The notes beneath the pieces are model-generated. The model searched no databases. It was not told the DNA's origin and saw only the letters and a program-made list of their open reading frames with translations. Shown piece by piece: positions 1 to 10,600 of a DNA stretch of 64,000 nucleotides. Position 1 is the stretch's first letter, and every line of letters begins with the position of its first letter. The stretch comes from Aurantiochytrium sp. KH105. Taxonomy: Eukaryota; Sar; Bigyra; Thraustochytrida; Thraustochytriidae. The stretch spans positions 186,001 to 250,000 of the forward strand of contig BGKB01000090.1 of assembly GCA_003116975.1 (NCBI GenBank), in the 5' to 3' direction. Made by a program: the position numbers and the translations under genes.

Positions 1-55
1 CGGCGGTCGATCGATCACCAGGCTGGGTCAATCGATCGATCGAAAATCAAACAAG
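1..55. repeat. GATC-rich palindromic simple repeat
   Basis: Two clusters of overlapping GATC/CGATCG units lie just upstream of the first gene. This is short simple sequence in probable promoter DNA, and no function can be assigned. Confidence 0.5.
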
Positions 56-199
56 CAGAGAGAAAGATTGCAATAAAAAAAATTAGTTTGCAGCGATTTG
101 CAGCGAGCTAGCTGCAGCTGCCTGGCTGGTGGTGGCCCCCAAACGACGAGCCGAGACGGCCAGAGGCCAGCGCTTTCCTTCTGCCTTTCAAGTGGAAAC

Positions 200-2338
200 A
201 TGAGCGGCGCAACGGGGTCGGCAGCGCCGCTCTGGCGCGCAGCCTTTGTACGGAGGCTGCCGCGAGAAGGCAAGTTGAGCGTAAGCCTCGAAACACTCGA
301 GGCAGGGGCCACATCGACAACCCTCCTTGGCAACCTACTTCGCGACCCGAGCGAGGAAGTTTCTCGCACGCTCGCGCGGCTCGGCAAGACGCTGGCCAAA
401 CATCACCGGCGCAAACGTCCAGTACCGTGCTGCGAAGTCGAACTCCACGACTCGAGCAAGATCGATGGAGGCCTCACGGCACAACGCGCACTCACGGATC
501 TAGGCGCGGCCATCCTCGTCAATGGCTCAGAACGTTTTCCAATTCGCGTTCACCATCCACGCGTCCACGAAGTTAACGTCCGAGGTTTTGCCATCGAGGG
601 CTGCCCCATTGCGCCTTGGATCCAAGGTGATGATCTCGCAGATGCAACGCTTCATTGGACATGGTCCTATGCCGACGCCGAAAGCAGCACCAACGATGCC
701 GCCAACGCCTCTGACACCAGCAAGAGCGATGATAACAAAGACCCCACGCCTCCTGCGCCACCGTCCGTAGACAATGGGATTGCGAGTGCTTCCGCGAACG
801 TAATCGCACGTTCGCGCGTCTACACGCCCACGAAAGCTGACCGAGGGCGCAAACTCCGGGTCACGTGCACCGCGGATGGCGACTTTCCCGTCCCAGCGAC
901 GTGCGATATTGATGGTCTCGTATTGGAAAGTCCACCCTGGGACGCCATGCGTGACCGCGTGCAAGCGCAACCACAAGGCACCGTTCGCGTTCTCAGCTAC
1001 AACGTCCTTGCTGACACCTACAGCCATACCTGGGACGAAATGTATCCGTACTGCGATCCTGCCCATCGGGATATTCGCTACCGCGCCCCTTTGCTAGCGC
1101 GCGAGGTCGGCCTTTGCGATCCGGACGTTATCTGTATGCAAGAAGTCGATGCGAAAATGGTAGACTTTTGGGGCGCTCTGCTTGAACCAGAGTTTGTCTG
1201 CCACTATACGCCCAAAGATGGCAGTGGAATGGAAGGCTGCTTCTTTGCAGCTCGGAAAACCCGTTATCGCGTCGCACACTTTGAGGCAGTGAGCTTTCGC
1301 GACCTCGTCAAACGCCGCCGCGACGACGCGCTCTGGCTCAACCATCTTTTGCAAAGCATTGAATCTCTCGAACACTCGATCTCCCGCGTCACGAGCATTG
1401 CGCAACTGGCCGTCCTCGAGCCCGTTCCCGGCACCGGTGATGCGAAGGTCCGCGAGGATGTGCCCCTCATTGTCACCAATACGCACTCCTTTTTCCATCC
1501 TGGTGCAGGAAACATTCGTTGCATTCAAGCCAAATTACTCGCAGATCTTGTCCAAGAGAAGCGACGCGCTCGAGGGCGCAAAGATGCGGTCATCATGTGC
1601 GGAGACTGGAACGCTCAGTCTTATGATCTTTCGCTACAGTTTTTGCTTCACGGGACGATTGGGGCCGACCACCCGGAGTGGGCTACAAGCAGCATCTTTC
1701 AGTTCGAGAGCAAGGCCAATCTTGCGCGCGACGTCATTTTCGAGGATGCTGGCAAGGATTCGCAGCGATACATGGACATCCTGTCGCAGACGACGGGAAG
1801 CGGACGCGCACGGCCCATTAGCGATCTGCGCAAGCAAGTCGAGGCCGTCGACGATGGGTACAGTCTCGTCGACAAGCTCAATGTTGTCGCAGAGCTCAAG
1901 AATGGCCTCGCTTGGCACGAGGACGCTGCTGACCGCGTTGCCATTGGTGACATGATTGCGCAAATGCAATCTCATTTAGTGGCGTCTCGAACTCAGCTCA
2001 TTGCCGCGCAGCGCGCGCGCACAGAGGCGCACGGGGACGTTGCGTCGGGTCAAGACCACGCCGTGGGCTGCGGCGCGTGTCTCTCGCACACGCTTGACCT
2101 CTTTAGCGCCTATGGCAAGCCTGAATTCACAAACTTTGTGGGCAACTGGCAGGGCGATCTGGATTGGATCCTATGCTCGCGCGAGCTTGTTGCCGTGGCG
2201 CAGACCGCCCCAATCCCTTCCAAAGCAACGCTGCAGGTTGATACAGCGTTGCCCTCGCGCACGTTTCCGTCAGATCATGTCTCGTTGTGCGCTGATTTGC
2301 GCGTCAAGGGTCCTGGCGGGCAAGAGGTGGGGCAATAG
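200..2338 (+). CDS. PDE12/CCR4-type endonuclease-exonuclease-phosphatase family nuclease
   Basis: About 712 residues. The C-terminal two thirds (from about residue 262) is an endonuclease/exonuclease/phosphatase fold: VLSYNVLADTY at its start, ICMQEVD with the metal-binding Glu near residue 315, GDWNAQ near 467 and the closing SDHVSL near 691. The combination of YNVLADTY and a 250-residue N-terminal region is typical of 2',5'-phosphodiesterase 12 and related CCR4/nocturnin deadenylases, which remove adenylates from RNA 3' ends in mitochondria or cytosol. An acidic, Asn/Ser-rich linker lies near residues 165-185. The reading frame opens at 98, but I chose the ATG at 200 because the upstream part is low-quality leader. 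The N-terminus (MSGATGSAAPLW, Arg-rich) could be a mitochondrial presequence. The exact substrate, poly(A) or 2-5A, cannot be read from sequence alone. Confidence 0.85.
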   Translation: MSGATGSAAPLWRAAFVRRLPREGKLSVSLETLEAGATSTTLLGNLLRDPSEEVSRTLARLGKTLAKHHRRKRPVPCCEVELHDSSKIDGGLTAQRALTDLGAAILVNGSERFPIRVHHPRVHEVNVRGFAIEGCPIAPWIQGDDLADATLHWTWSYADAESSTNDAANASDTSKSDDNKDPTPPAPPSVDNGIASASANVIARSRVYTPTKADRGRKLRVTCTADGDFPVPATCDIDGLVLESPPWDAMRDRVQAQPQGTVRVLSYNVLADTYSHTWDEMYPYCDPAHRDIRYRAPLLAREVGLCDPDVICMQEVDAKMVDFWGALLEPEFVCHYTPKDGSGMEGCFFAARKTRYRVAHFEAVSFRDLVKRRRDDALWLNHLLQSIESLEHSISRVTSIAQLAVLEPVPGTGDAKVREDVPLIVTNTHSFFHPGAGNIRCIQAKLLADLVQEKRRARGRKDAVIMCGDWNAQSYDLSLQFLLHGTIGADHPEWATSSIFQFESKANLARDVIFEDAGKDSQRYMDILSQTTGSGRARPISDLRKQVEAVDDGYSLVDKLNVVAELKNGLAWHEDAADRVAIGDMIAQMQSHLVASRTQLIAAQRARTEAHGDVASGQDHAVGCGACLSHTLDLFSAYGKPEFTNFVGNWQGDLDWILCSRELVAVAQTAPIPSKATLQVDTALPSRTFPSDHVSLCADLRVKGPGGQEVGQ

Positions 2339-2628
2339 CTTGTGTGTTTGTGTGTGTGGAAAACACCAACTGTAAGAAGTCAGCATGTTTCCCGGGATTT
2401 GTCTTGCGAGTAAGATTCACAGGAGCAGAATGGGCCGGACGAGGTCTGAATCGCTTTTTTACTTTATCACTGCTGTCCGTCTTCAGAATTTGCGAACTCT
2501 GTCTATCGAGCGTAGATTCTTTCTGTCAAGACCAAGGCAAGCCGAAAATCAAGGTGAAAGAGTGACTTTTGAAAAGCATCAGCAGAGAAGGGTATGTGTA
2601 TACCGAGTGAAAATTCTAGACACAATAC

Positions 2629-4056
2629 TTAGTAGACACCCGGGATGATCAGGTAGGGGACCTTGACCTTGTACTCGTCCCACTTTTCGCCATACTTGGA
2701 TGCACAGCGCGCGTCGTCACGCCAGGCACGGTCGATGAGGAGAATAAAGAGAAAGGCAAAGTAGACCCATGCCAGAAGGTGAAAGGGGTGGGCAACAATG
2801 ACAGACCAGGAAAAGGCAGCGCAAAGCTCGAAAAAGTAGTTGATCTTGCGCGCCTGACCCCACCAGCCCGAGTGCAAAAGCATGGAGGAGTGCTTCTTGC
2901 CGTCGCTCGTCGTGTACTCGGCGACGAGGTACTCGGCGTCCTTGCCCCAGATCTTCATCTTGCCGTCCTTGGCGCGAAATTCCTGGCGCTGACGGTCGAC
3001 GTCGTAGTTAAGGAAGATGGAGAGCAGGCAAAAGACGAACTGCGCCGCGGCGGCCCAAGTGGGAAAGTTGTACGGGTGGAGCACGAGAAAGGCCGTGGGT
3101 GCGGCGTAGAGGCTGGGGACCCAGACGAGGCAGCCCCAGCAAATGTAGTAGCCGGCGCGGTCGTGCATGATATCAATGGTGAACATGTAGCCACGCTCCC
3201 AAATGTGGAACTTGGCCAGGTAGATGACCTGGAGAGCGGCGGCAATGAGGATTGAGTTGCTGACCTCGCCAAAGCGCTCGTACTGCGCGTAGGCGAACGA
3301 GGTGCAGAGCAGGGCCCAGCCAGTCATGCCATAGCGGCAGTTGGTAAAGACCTTGACGTCCCAGCCGAGGATGCGCGGGTACAGCTCGGTGCCCCAGTAG
3401 TAGTCAAAGGCGATGTTACCCGAGAGGCCCGAGTCGGAGCTGGAGGGAGCCACGGCGCCCTTGACGTAGAGGATAGCCACAAAGATGAGGGCGAAGATGT
3501 TCATGGAGGCAATGAATTCCTGAAAGTAGTCAAAGGCGATGCCACCGTTGAAGAGGCCAGAGTACACGCCGAGCCCATAGAGGGCAAAGGAGGCCACGTA
3601 GCAGGCAAAGCAGTTGTCCTTGTAGATGGGGCGGTTGCCCATGGGGCTTTGCGGGCCCTCGTACGTGGGTCCGGGCATGAATCGCATGAGCAGGAGCTGG
3701 ACGACCATGTAGGTGCCGATCATCTTCCACACGAAGGGGTTGAAGGCGTCGCGGGTGTACGTGTAGACGATGCCCTTTTCGAGGATCTCCTCGATGACGT
3801 CCCATGCATTTTCGAGGAACGAGGAGTCGTGCTTGGTGGTGACGACACTTCGGCTCAGGATGATGCTGGTGAGCGGCGTGGAAAGTACGAGCAGAACCGG
3901 CATGAGCGTGGCGCGCAGGGCCTCGGGGCCGATGCCCACGCTCTCGGAGGTGGACGCTCCGCTCCACATTTCCGACTTCTTCTTGGCGGCTGCTGCGGCG
4001 CTGCCCGCGGGCGCGAGGCCCTTGGCCTTGGCGCCTCCCTGCTTTCCGGCCGCCAT
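2629..4056 (-). CDS. DHCR7: 7-dehydrocholesterol reductase (DHCR7, ERG4/ERG24 family)
   Basis: A 475-residue multi-pass protein of the sterol C14/C7 reductase family, which reduces the sterol delta-7 double bond with NADPH in the ER membrane. Signatures are GTELYPR, the conserved CRYGMTGW segment, LHSGWWG followed by KINYFFEL, and the C-terminal KYGEKWDEYK / VPYLIIPGVY tail. Length matches the family (about 430-480 residues). The tail and WGTELYPR context favour DHCR7 over delta-14 reductase or ERG4. A longer in-frame ATG exists at 4296, but the extra 80 residues are an Arg/Ala-rich leader, so I start at MAAGKQGG. It converges on the upstream EEP nuclease gene with about 290 bases between stops. 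An Ala/Lys-rich cytosolic N-terminus precedes the first membrane span. Confidence 0.9.
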   Translation of the reverse strand: MAAGKQGGAKAKGLAPAGSAAAAAKKKSEMWSGASTSESVGIGPEALRATLMPVLLVLSTPLTSIILSRSVVTTKHDSSFLENAWDVIEEILEKGIVYTYTRDAFNPFVWKMIGTYMVVQLLLMRFMPGPTYEGPQSPMGNRPIYKDNCFACYVASFALYGLGVYSGLFNGGIAFDYFQEFIASMNIFALIFVAILYVKGAVAPSSSDSGLSGNIAFDYYWGTELYPRILGWDVKVFTNCRYGMTGWALLCTSFAYAQYERFGEVSNSILIAAALQVIYLAKFHIWERGYMFTIDIMHDRAGYYICWGCLVWVPSLYAAPTAFLVLHPYNFPTWAAAAQFVFCLLSIFLNYDVDRQRQEFRAKDGKMKIWGKDAEYLVAEYTTSDGKKHSSMLLHSGWWGQARKINYFFELCAAFSWSVIVAHPFHLLAWVYFAFLFILLIDRAWRDDARCASKYGEKWDEYKVKVPYLIIPGVY

Positions 4057-4675
4057 CCTGCTTCGCGCGCGTGCCTTCCGCGTCTGCTTTCTCGTCTGTT
4101 TCTCTGGCTGTCTCTCCGCCGCTGCTCCTCCCTCCCTCGCTGCTGCCCTCGCTGCTCGGGGCTGGCCTCGTTGCGGATTTGCCGCCCGGCGAGGAGGTCT
4201 CTCGCGCCCACGCTCGCACGCACGATGCGCACGCGGTCGGAGATCGCGTTTGCCTGCCTGCTTGCGCCTTCTGCCCCGGGCACGCGCCTCGTACAATAAA
4301 TAGCAAGGCCCCGCTCCCTAACGACACCTCAAAGATAGAGACGGAGACCCCGAGACCCGGCCGGCCAGCCAGCCAGCCAGCCAGCCCTCTCCTCCTCCGC
4401 CGCAGACTGAACCCAGCGCAGACCGAGCCGGCCAGACCGCGCGGCCTCCTCGCCGCTCCGCCCTCGCCCGCCCGCCCGCCCGCCCGCGGTGGCAGCCGCG
4501 CCGCGGGCGGCCACCTGGCAGGCAGCGCCGCCTCGCGCCAACCTCCGCTGATTGCGCCGCCGGTTGGAGCCCACGCATCGCTCCCTCTCCGCTCCGCCCC
4601 AAGCAAGCAGGCACTGTACTGCAAACGAAAATGAAACAAGATAGTAGAACAAGAAAGAAGTACAGTAAAGAAGGA

Positions 4676-5094
<419 letters not shown>

Positions 5095-6380
5095 CAGCGG
5101 CCCGGCGCACCCGAGCGCCGCGCGCAACCGCCGCCGGCAGCGCGCGCGCTGTGCTTTGGCGCGCGGCCGCCTGGCGCGGGCGGCGACACGGCGCGGGAGA
5201 GGGCGCGGAGAGGGCGCGGGAGAGGGAGGGCCGGTTGCGGAGGCGGCGCGGAGGCGGGGGCGGGAGGGGAGATGGGAGATGGGGAGGATGGGCACGATCT
5301 AGCTTGATTGATGATGACGATGACGATGGCGGCACGCGCCGGCGCGGGGCGCGCGGCGGCGGAGGAGAGCGAGGCGGGCGTGCTGGTGCGCGGCGACGGC
5401 GACGGGGACGAGGATGGCGTGCGCGCGGGAGAGCGACAGCGAGGAGCAGCAGCTGCAGCTGCAGCTGCGCCGCGAGCCGGGGAGAGAGAGAGAGGCAAGG
5501 AGGAGAAGGATGGGGCCGAGGCGGGATCAAGAAGTGGGAGGAAGCCGCGCTTGTGGCGCGGAAGCGCGTGCGCGCACGGTGGCCGATGATGAACGCGACG
5601 TCGCCAATCAGCCGCCCGGGGATTCACTGTCAGGAACCGCGCGCTTTTTTGGCAGAAAGACGCGGCCGGTGCAGCAGCAGCAGTAGCAGTGCAGCTGCAC
5701 TGCAGCAGCAGCGGTTCATGGGCATGCCGGGCACGAGTGGGCGGTCGGTCAGAAAAGTGAGCGAGCAAGCAAGCAAGTTGGCGGCGGCCTGGGAGATGAG
5801 AGCCCATCACGCGTCGTCGAACGTGACGCCTTCTTGCGGCATGCGGATGCACGAGCGGGGTCCTGCCTGGAAACGAAAGAAAGAAAGAACGAACGAACGA
5901 ACGAACAAACGGTCACCGTGACGGCGGCGGAGATAGAGCCACCGGTGCGGCAATCTGTAATGGTGATGGAGGCCACGTCACCTCCTCAGGCTCCCCCACG
6001 AACACTTTGCGGGCAGCGGTGGGGGAAACTTAGCCACTTCGTCACTAGCCTATGACCAGCACATGTGCAGTGCGCATGGACACTGACACTGGGTCCAGCT
6101 TTGTCATAGTCATGGATCCAAAGCGGCGACGTGACAAATGCGTCTGTCCAGTCAGCTATGCTCCGCGTGGCTCGCGCTGCCACCGGGTTCATTTGCACGG
6201 CACATTCTCTGGCAAGTTCGCTTGCACCGCACACCGAACACAGACCGGACATTTGTCGTCTTCTCAAGTGGCGTTTTTACTGATGAGCGGAACAACGGCT
6301 TGCTCGCGTGCGCTTGCTGAATGCATGAGCTCGAGTTCTGCATTGTATCTTTAGAATGCAACAGTGCAAGTGAAGTTTGG

Positions 6381-6558
6381 CGCCAAGTCGTGCATCTGTC
6401 TCTGCATTCGTGCTGCTGTAGAGCAGATCCACTTCACCTCGTAGCAAGAGCTCTTGCTTCGTTAAAAAAGGCCGGCGTTTTGGACAATGAGAGCGACTTT
6501 TTGACGCCAAGTCGCGTATTCGTCTCTGCATTCGTACTCTTGTGGAGCAAAAATCCAC
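6381..6558. repeat. Diverged direct duplication in spacer
   Basis: Positions 6381-6432 and 6505-6558 are two imperfect copies of one sequence. Both contain CGCCAAGTCG, then TCTCTGCATTCGT, then GAGCA and ATCCAC, about 124 bases apart. Neither copy sits in a recognisable gene. Confidence 0.75.
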
Positions 6559-7241
6559 TCCGGCTCACAGAACTCATTTGCTACTTACGAGGCATGGTTA
6601 ACTTCATGAATGCAGGCGAGGTCTGACACGGTCGATCGCGTTAATTGGTGCACCTTGGCTGCTGCAACTGCAGGTTGCCTGTTGTACAGTACGACAATCA
6701 TCATCCGGCTGTACAAATCGGCTGCTTCTTTAAGTCACTTTCAAATCGTCCGCCGGCTTCATGCTCATTGCAGCTGCCGCTCGAAGTAGCACCCGAGGTC
6801 GCGCCGGGTGAAACGCACTGTTGCAGCTGTTGTCCTTTTGGGGACTTCGCGTTCATGTTGGCATTTCATCGTTCTTCTGGCACCTGACAGACGGCTTCTC
6901 CTCGAATCACAAGACTCTTTTCTTGAGCTCGTCCTGGGCTACTTTACCATCATCATTTTCACGAGTCTGACACTTGTTCTCAGCGACTTGTCGCAGAGGT
7001 CGTTCTTATAATCATGGCGCATGGACGTCTTCGGGCAAGGGCTGCAGCTCTTGACGCTGATGTTACAGCTATGCTTGTGCCTGCGAAGCTTCGGGCTCTC
7101 ACTTCCAAACGTCTGGTGCAGCGGCGTCTTGGCGCGACTGCCAAATGATGTTCTGGAGCTGACGTGGGGCAGAATCACGCGCAGAAGCAGCGACGGCCAA
7201 ACGCGCTGCGTAAACACCTTCTCGCACATATCGTATACGGC

Positions 7242-7447
7242 TGCGATTCTCGTGCTCCAACTTTAAAGTTGAACGCGCGGTCAAATTGAGACGGTATAGG
7301 CAATCCACACTTTTCAGCGCATACTACTGCGATTCTCGTATTTCTAAGTTCAAATGTTGCATTCGCGTTCAAGTTAAAATAAGGCGCTATCGCCAACCAA
7401 ACGATTCTCATACTCTAGATTCGAATGTGAATTGGCGTGTTCAAGGT
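7242..7447. repeat. Three imperfect tandem copies of a 50-75-base unit
   Basis: Each unit begins with CGATTCTCGT or a close variant (about 7243, 7329 and 7400), continues with an AA(C/G)TT..AA segment, then GTTCAAG or GTCAAAT, and the first two end near CAATCC or CCAACC. The copies are strongly diverged. They lie downstream of the ATP-grasp gene's stop. Confidence 0.55.
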
Positions 7448-7633
7448 GTGACATTGCCACCGATCGTTGGCCTTGACAAAGGTTTTGTCGCGGACGCAAC
7501 CAGGCCTTTCGCAATGAAGCCTTTTGAAAAACAACAAAACAAACAGATACAACATCATGATTCGATATCAGGGGCGCAAATGGTGTGTGAGCATGGGAAC
7601 AAATGTGGCAGGGTCGAATGTGGCATGTGATAT

Positions 7634-9028
7634 TTACTCTTCAGCAGGACCCTCCTCGGCCTGGATGGCCTTGGTGTCTTGGACAACCTCGAAGACGTCG
7701 CCGTCGAGGAGCATCTCGTGAATGCGGACGTAATCCTGGTTGACCTGCTCGGCGTCAGCGTGCAAAAGCTGAACGCGACCAGGCATGGTGAAGAGGTCAA
7801 TGGTCTTGGTCATGCGGGAACCCGGGGCCACGCTGAGGTCCTCCTTGAGGAAGGAGCTCATGCCGCGCACACGCTCCATGCCGTCGAGGCTGCGCAGAAT
7901 ACCGTCGAAGCGGTTGACGAGAAAGACCTCGCGCGCGTTGACGCGAAGTTCGGTCGGGAAGGGCGGGAGGGCCTCAAAGAGGTCCGGGCGCAGGTACGAG
8001 TTGAGGGTTTCGTCAATCTGGTTGTAGCCGTAGGCGGCCTGGGCAAGAGGCTTCCAGGTGCCGTGTCCACCGTGGATGCGCGAGCCGACCTCGACGAGGA
8101 CGATGGAGTCGCGCGTGACGAAGATCTCGGCGTGCGAGGGTCCGTGGTTAATCTGAAGGGCGTCGAGAACCTCGGCGTTGTAGGCGACAAGGGCCTCCTC
8201 GAGCTCAGTGGTGGCGGCGCGAAGCTGCATGCCAAAGTAGTTGTTGAACTGGCCGTTGAGGGAGCGCTTGTCGTACTGCCAGATGGCGACAACCTTGTGC
8301 TCACCGTTGCGGGAGACCGAGTCGACGACGTACTCGATGCCCTCGAGGAACTCCTGGACGAGGACACCCTCGTTGACCTCACCGAACTCGTTAATGGCGC
8401 CATTGATGCAATCAAAGGCGGCACGGACTTCGTCAATGTTCTTGCAGAGGAAGACATCGTCTGAGCCGGCCGAGGCGTTGGGCTTGACAATGACCTTGAA
8501 GGGGGACGGGTTCCAGTCGAGGACGAAGCGCTCGATTTCGTCCCAGTCGACGGAGATGGTCTGCTTGACGGCGCGGACGCCGGCGAGGCGGATGGTTTCG
8601 CCCATGAGGTACTTGCTGCGGCGGGCGATGCTGAGCTCGGTGGGGTTGTGCACGAGGCCCATGGCGGCCGCGAGGTAGTCGGCGACGACGACGCCGTTCT
8701 CTGCGCCCGGGACGACGAGCTGAACATCGACGGGGAGATCCTGAAGGATGCGAGCGGTCTCTGCATCGTCGCCGGTGTAGAAGACCTCGTAGTCACCTTC
8801 GACCTGGCACGAGAGGACGCCCTCTTCCATTTTGGCGGCGAGGAAGACGAGCACGAGCTTGTAGCCGAGCTCGCGCGCGCGCTCCGCGAGAAGCTCACCG
8901 GACGAGAAGGGGCACACCACCGCGACGGCGGCCTCCCTGTCTCCGCGGGGTGCAATGGTCATGGACTCCATGGCCGCGGACACCGCGTTGGCCTCGCTGG
9001 CCGAGTACTCCTCGCTGGCAAAGTTCAT
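7634..9028 (-). CDS. ATP-grasp domain carboxylate-amine ligase-like protein
   Basis: 464 residues. An N-terminal Rossmann-like pre-ATP-grasp region (about 30-140) is followed by an ATP-grasp domain (about 140-400). Visible family features are VIVKPNASAGSDDV (ATP-binding lysine and glycine-rich loop), VQEFLEGIEYVVD, and a metal-binding end with HAEIFVT and VEVGSRIHGGHG. This arrangement matches ligases that join a carboxylate to an amine through an acyl phosphate, such as bacterial L-amino-acid ligases (BacD) and the ligase half of animal carnosine synthase. The substrate cannot be predicted. I start at MNFASEEYS. The open frame continues upstream to 10123, but that part is polyglutamine and Arg-rich leader from a CTG repeat. 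A cytosolic location is likely, since no signal or membrane span is seen. Confidence 0.75.
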   Translation of the reverse strand: MNFASEEYSASEANAVSAAMESMTIAPRGDREAAVAVVCPFSSGELLAERARELGYKLVLVFLAAKMEEGVLSCQVEGDYEVFYTGDDAETARILQDLPVDVQLVVPGAENGVVVADYLAAAMGLVHNPTELSIARRSKYLMGETIRLAGVRAVKQTISVDWDEIERFVLDWNPSPFKVIVKPNASAGSDDVFLCKNIDEVRAAFDCINGAINEFGEVNEGVLVQEFLEGIEYVVDSVSRNGEHKVVAIWQYDKRSLNGQFNNYFGMQLRAATTELEEALVAYNAEVLDALQINHGPSHAEIFVTRDSIVLVEVGSRIHGGHGTWKPLAQAAYGYNQIDETLNSYLRPDLFEALPPFPTELRVNAREVFLVNRFDGILRSLDGMERVRGMSSFLKEDLSVAPGSRMTKTIDLFTMPGRVQLLHADAEQVNQDYVRIHEMLLDGDVFEVVQDTKAIQAEEGPAEE

Positions 9029-9117
9029 CTTGCTGCTTCTTCTTGCGCCTACTGCTTCTCCGCAGCGGCTGTCTCCTGTCTGCGCAGGGCTGGCTTCCTT
9101 CTTCTCGCTGCTGCCGC

Positions 9118-9148
9118 TCTGCTGCTGCTGCTGCTGCTGCTGCTGCTC
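9118..9148. repeat. CTG/CAG trinucleotide run
   Basis: About nine CTG units lie roughly 90 bases upstream of the ATP-grasp start. On the minus strand they read CAG, giving polyglutamine if the leader frame were translated. Confidence 0.9.
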
Positions 9149-10572
9149 GATGTCTGCGCGGCTGTGCTCTGCTCGCGAGTAGGTTGCGGGTTTGCTTGCT
9201 CGGACTGCCCGCCTGCTCTGCTCGTCGCCGCCAGGCCTCCGTTTCGATGGTCTCAGCGTTCTGCCTCTCTCCCACTGCGTTCCCTCCGTCCACCCGATGG
9301 CAGGCGGCGAGAGAAAGGGGAAAGAAAAAGAAAGAAAAAGAAAGAAAAAAGGGAAGAAAGAGGAAGAAACGGGAAAAAACCGGAGAAGAAGGGCGCTCCA
9401 GCCAGCCAGCCAACGACCGCGCGCAAGAGGGAACAGAGCCAGCCACGCCAGCCAGCCGACGTCGCGCCGCAGCCAGCCACGCCGCCCGCGAGGCCGCCAG
9501 CCTCCGAGGCGAGGGCGCGTGCGGCGGCGGGCGCGCGAGCAGCCGGCCGGCCAGGCAGGCAGGCAGGCAGGCGGGCAGGCAGCTGCAGCGGCCGCGGCCT
9601 GCAGGGCCTGCGGCGGCCGGTGCCATCCATCCACGGTTTTGAAATCGGCATGGCCAGGACGACAGCGCGTCGAGCTCGATCGACCCGCGGCCGGCGAGGC
9701 GGGGCCGGAGCGCGGGCGAGGCGAGGGCTGGCGCAGCGAGCGGAGCGCGGCGGTGGGTGGGTCCCCTGGCGGGCGGCGGCCAATGCATGTGCGCAGTATC
9801 CTCGCCTCCATTTCAAACCTTCGTGCGCGCCTTCCATTCCTGTCCTTTCCATTTCTTTCCTCGCACATACTACTTACCACATAGTACATCCGTGCCGGGG
9901 AAGCCGGCGCCTGCGCGGAGACCGACGCGGTGCTCAGCTCAGCGCAGCGCGCCGCAGCGCGCCTCAGCGCCCTGCGGCCAGCGCCGGCCGCGTCCGCGCA
10001 CGCGCGAGGTCGCAGGCGGTCGGCCGCGCCGAGCGAGAGCGCGCGCGAACGCGGGAATGGTCGCGGGGGGGCTGGCAAAGAAGGCGCGGAGGCGCGGCGA
10101 GGCGAGGATTCACTGTCAATCATGTCACAGTCAATCCGCGCTCGCTCCCTCTTTGATTTTGAAACAGCCGGTGCTGTTGAAAAGTTTCAAACACCTCCCA
10201 CAGCCGGGCTGGCGGGGTTCAAAAATCGAAGTCGAGGTCGAAGTCGAAGACGGAGAGATTCATTCATTCACTTGTCCATCGTGGCCGTCCGTCTGTCTGT
10301 CCACCCGCCAGGGCCGCGCGTCCACCCGTCCGGCTTGGGGACGCGGAGACGGGTGGCTCGCGCGGCGTGGTCTCGCCGCGGCTCGGCTTCTCCGCGCGCG
10401 TGGGCGGGCGGGCGTGCCGCGAAGCCTCGCTGAAGCCGCACGCTTGCGCGCTCGCGCTCAGACGCCAGGGGACGCTGCAGACACAGATTCTGTGGCTCCC
10501 GCGAGAGCGCCCGCAGCCGCGCGGCCTCTGTGCCCGCAGCTGCCCGCAGCTTCCAGCCAGCGTGCCACCAGT

Positions 10573-10600
10573 GCGTTCGCACTTGTGCAAGTGCGAACGC
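10573..10600. repeat. Perfect 13-bp inverted repeat with 2-base spacer
   Basis: The left arm GCGTTCGCACTTG and the right arm CAAGTGCGAACGC are exact reverse complements separated by TG. Further CACTTGTGC/CACTTGCGC copies follow within 50 bases. Confidence 0.9.

Noticed and set aside
5151-5921. 256-codon + frame
   Set aside because: Arg/Gly/Asp-rich translation of GC-rich spacer, overlapping other frames, with no motif.
8648-10156. 502-codon + frame antisense to the ATP-grasp gene
   Set aside because: Shadow of strong codon bias plus Leu from the CTG repeat; the minus strand has the recognisable protein.
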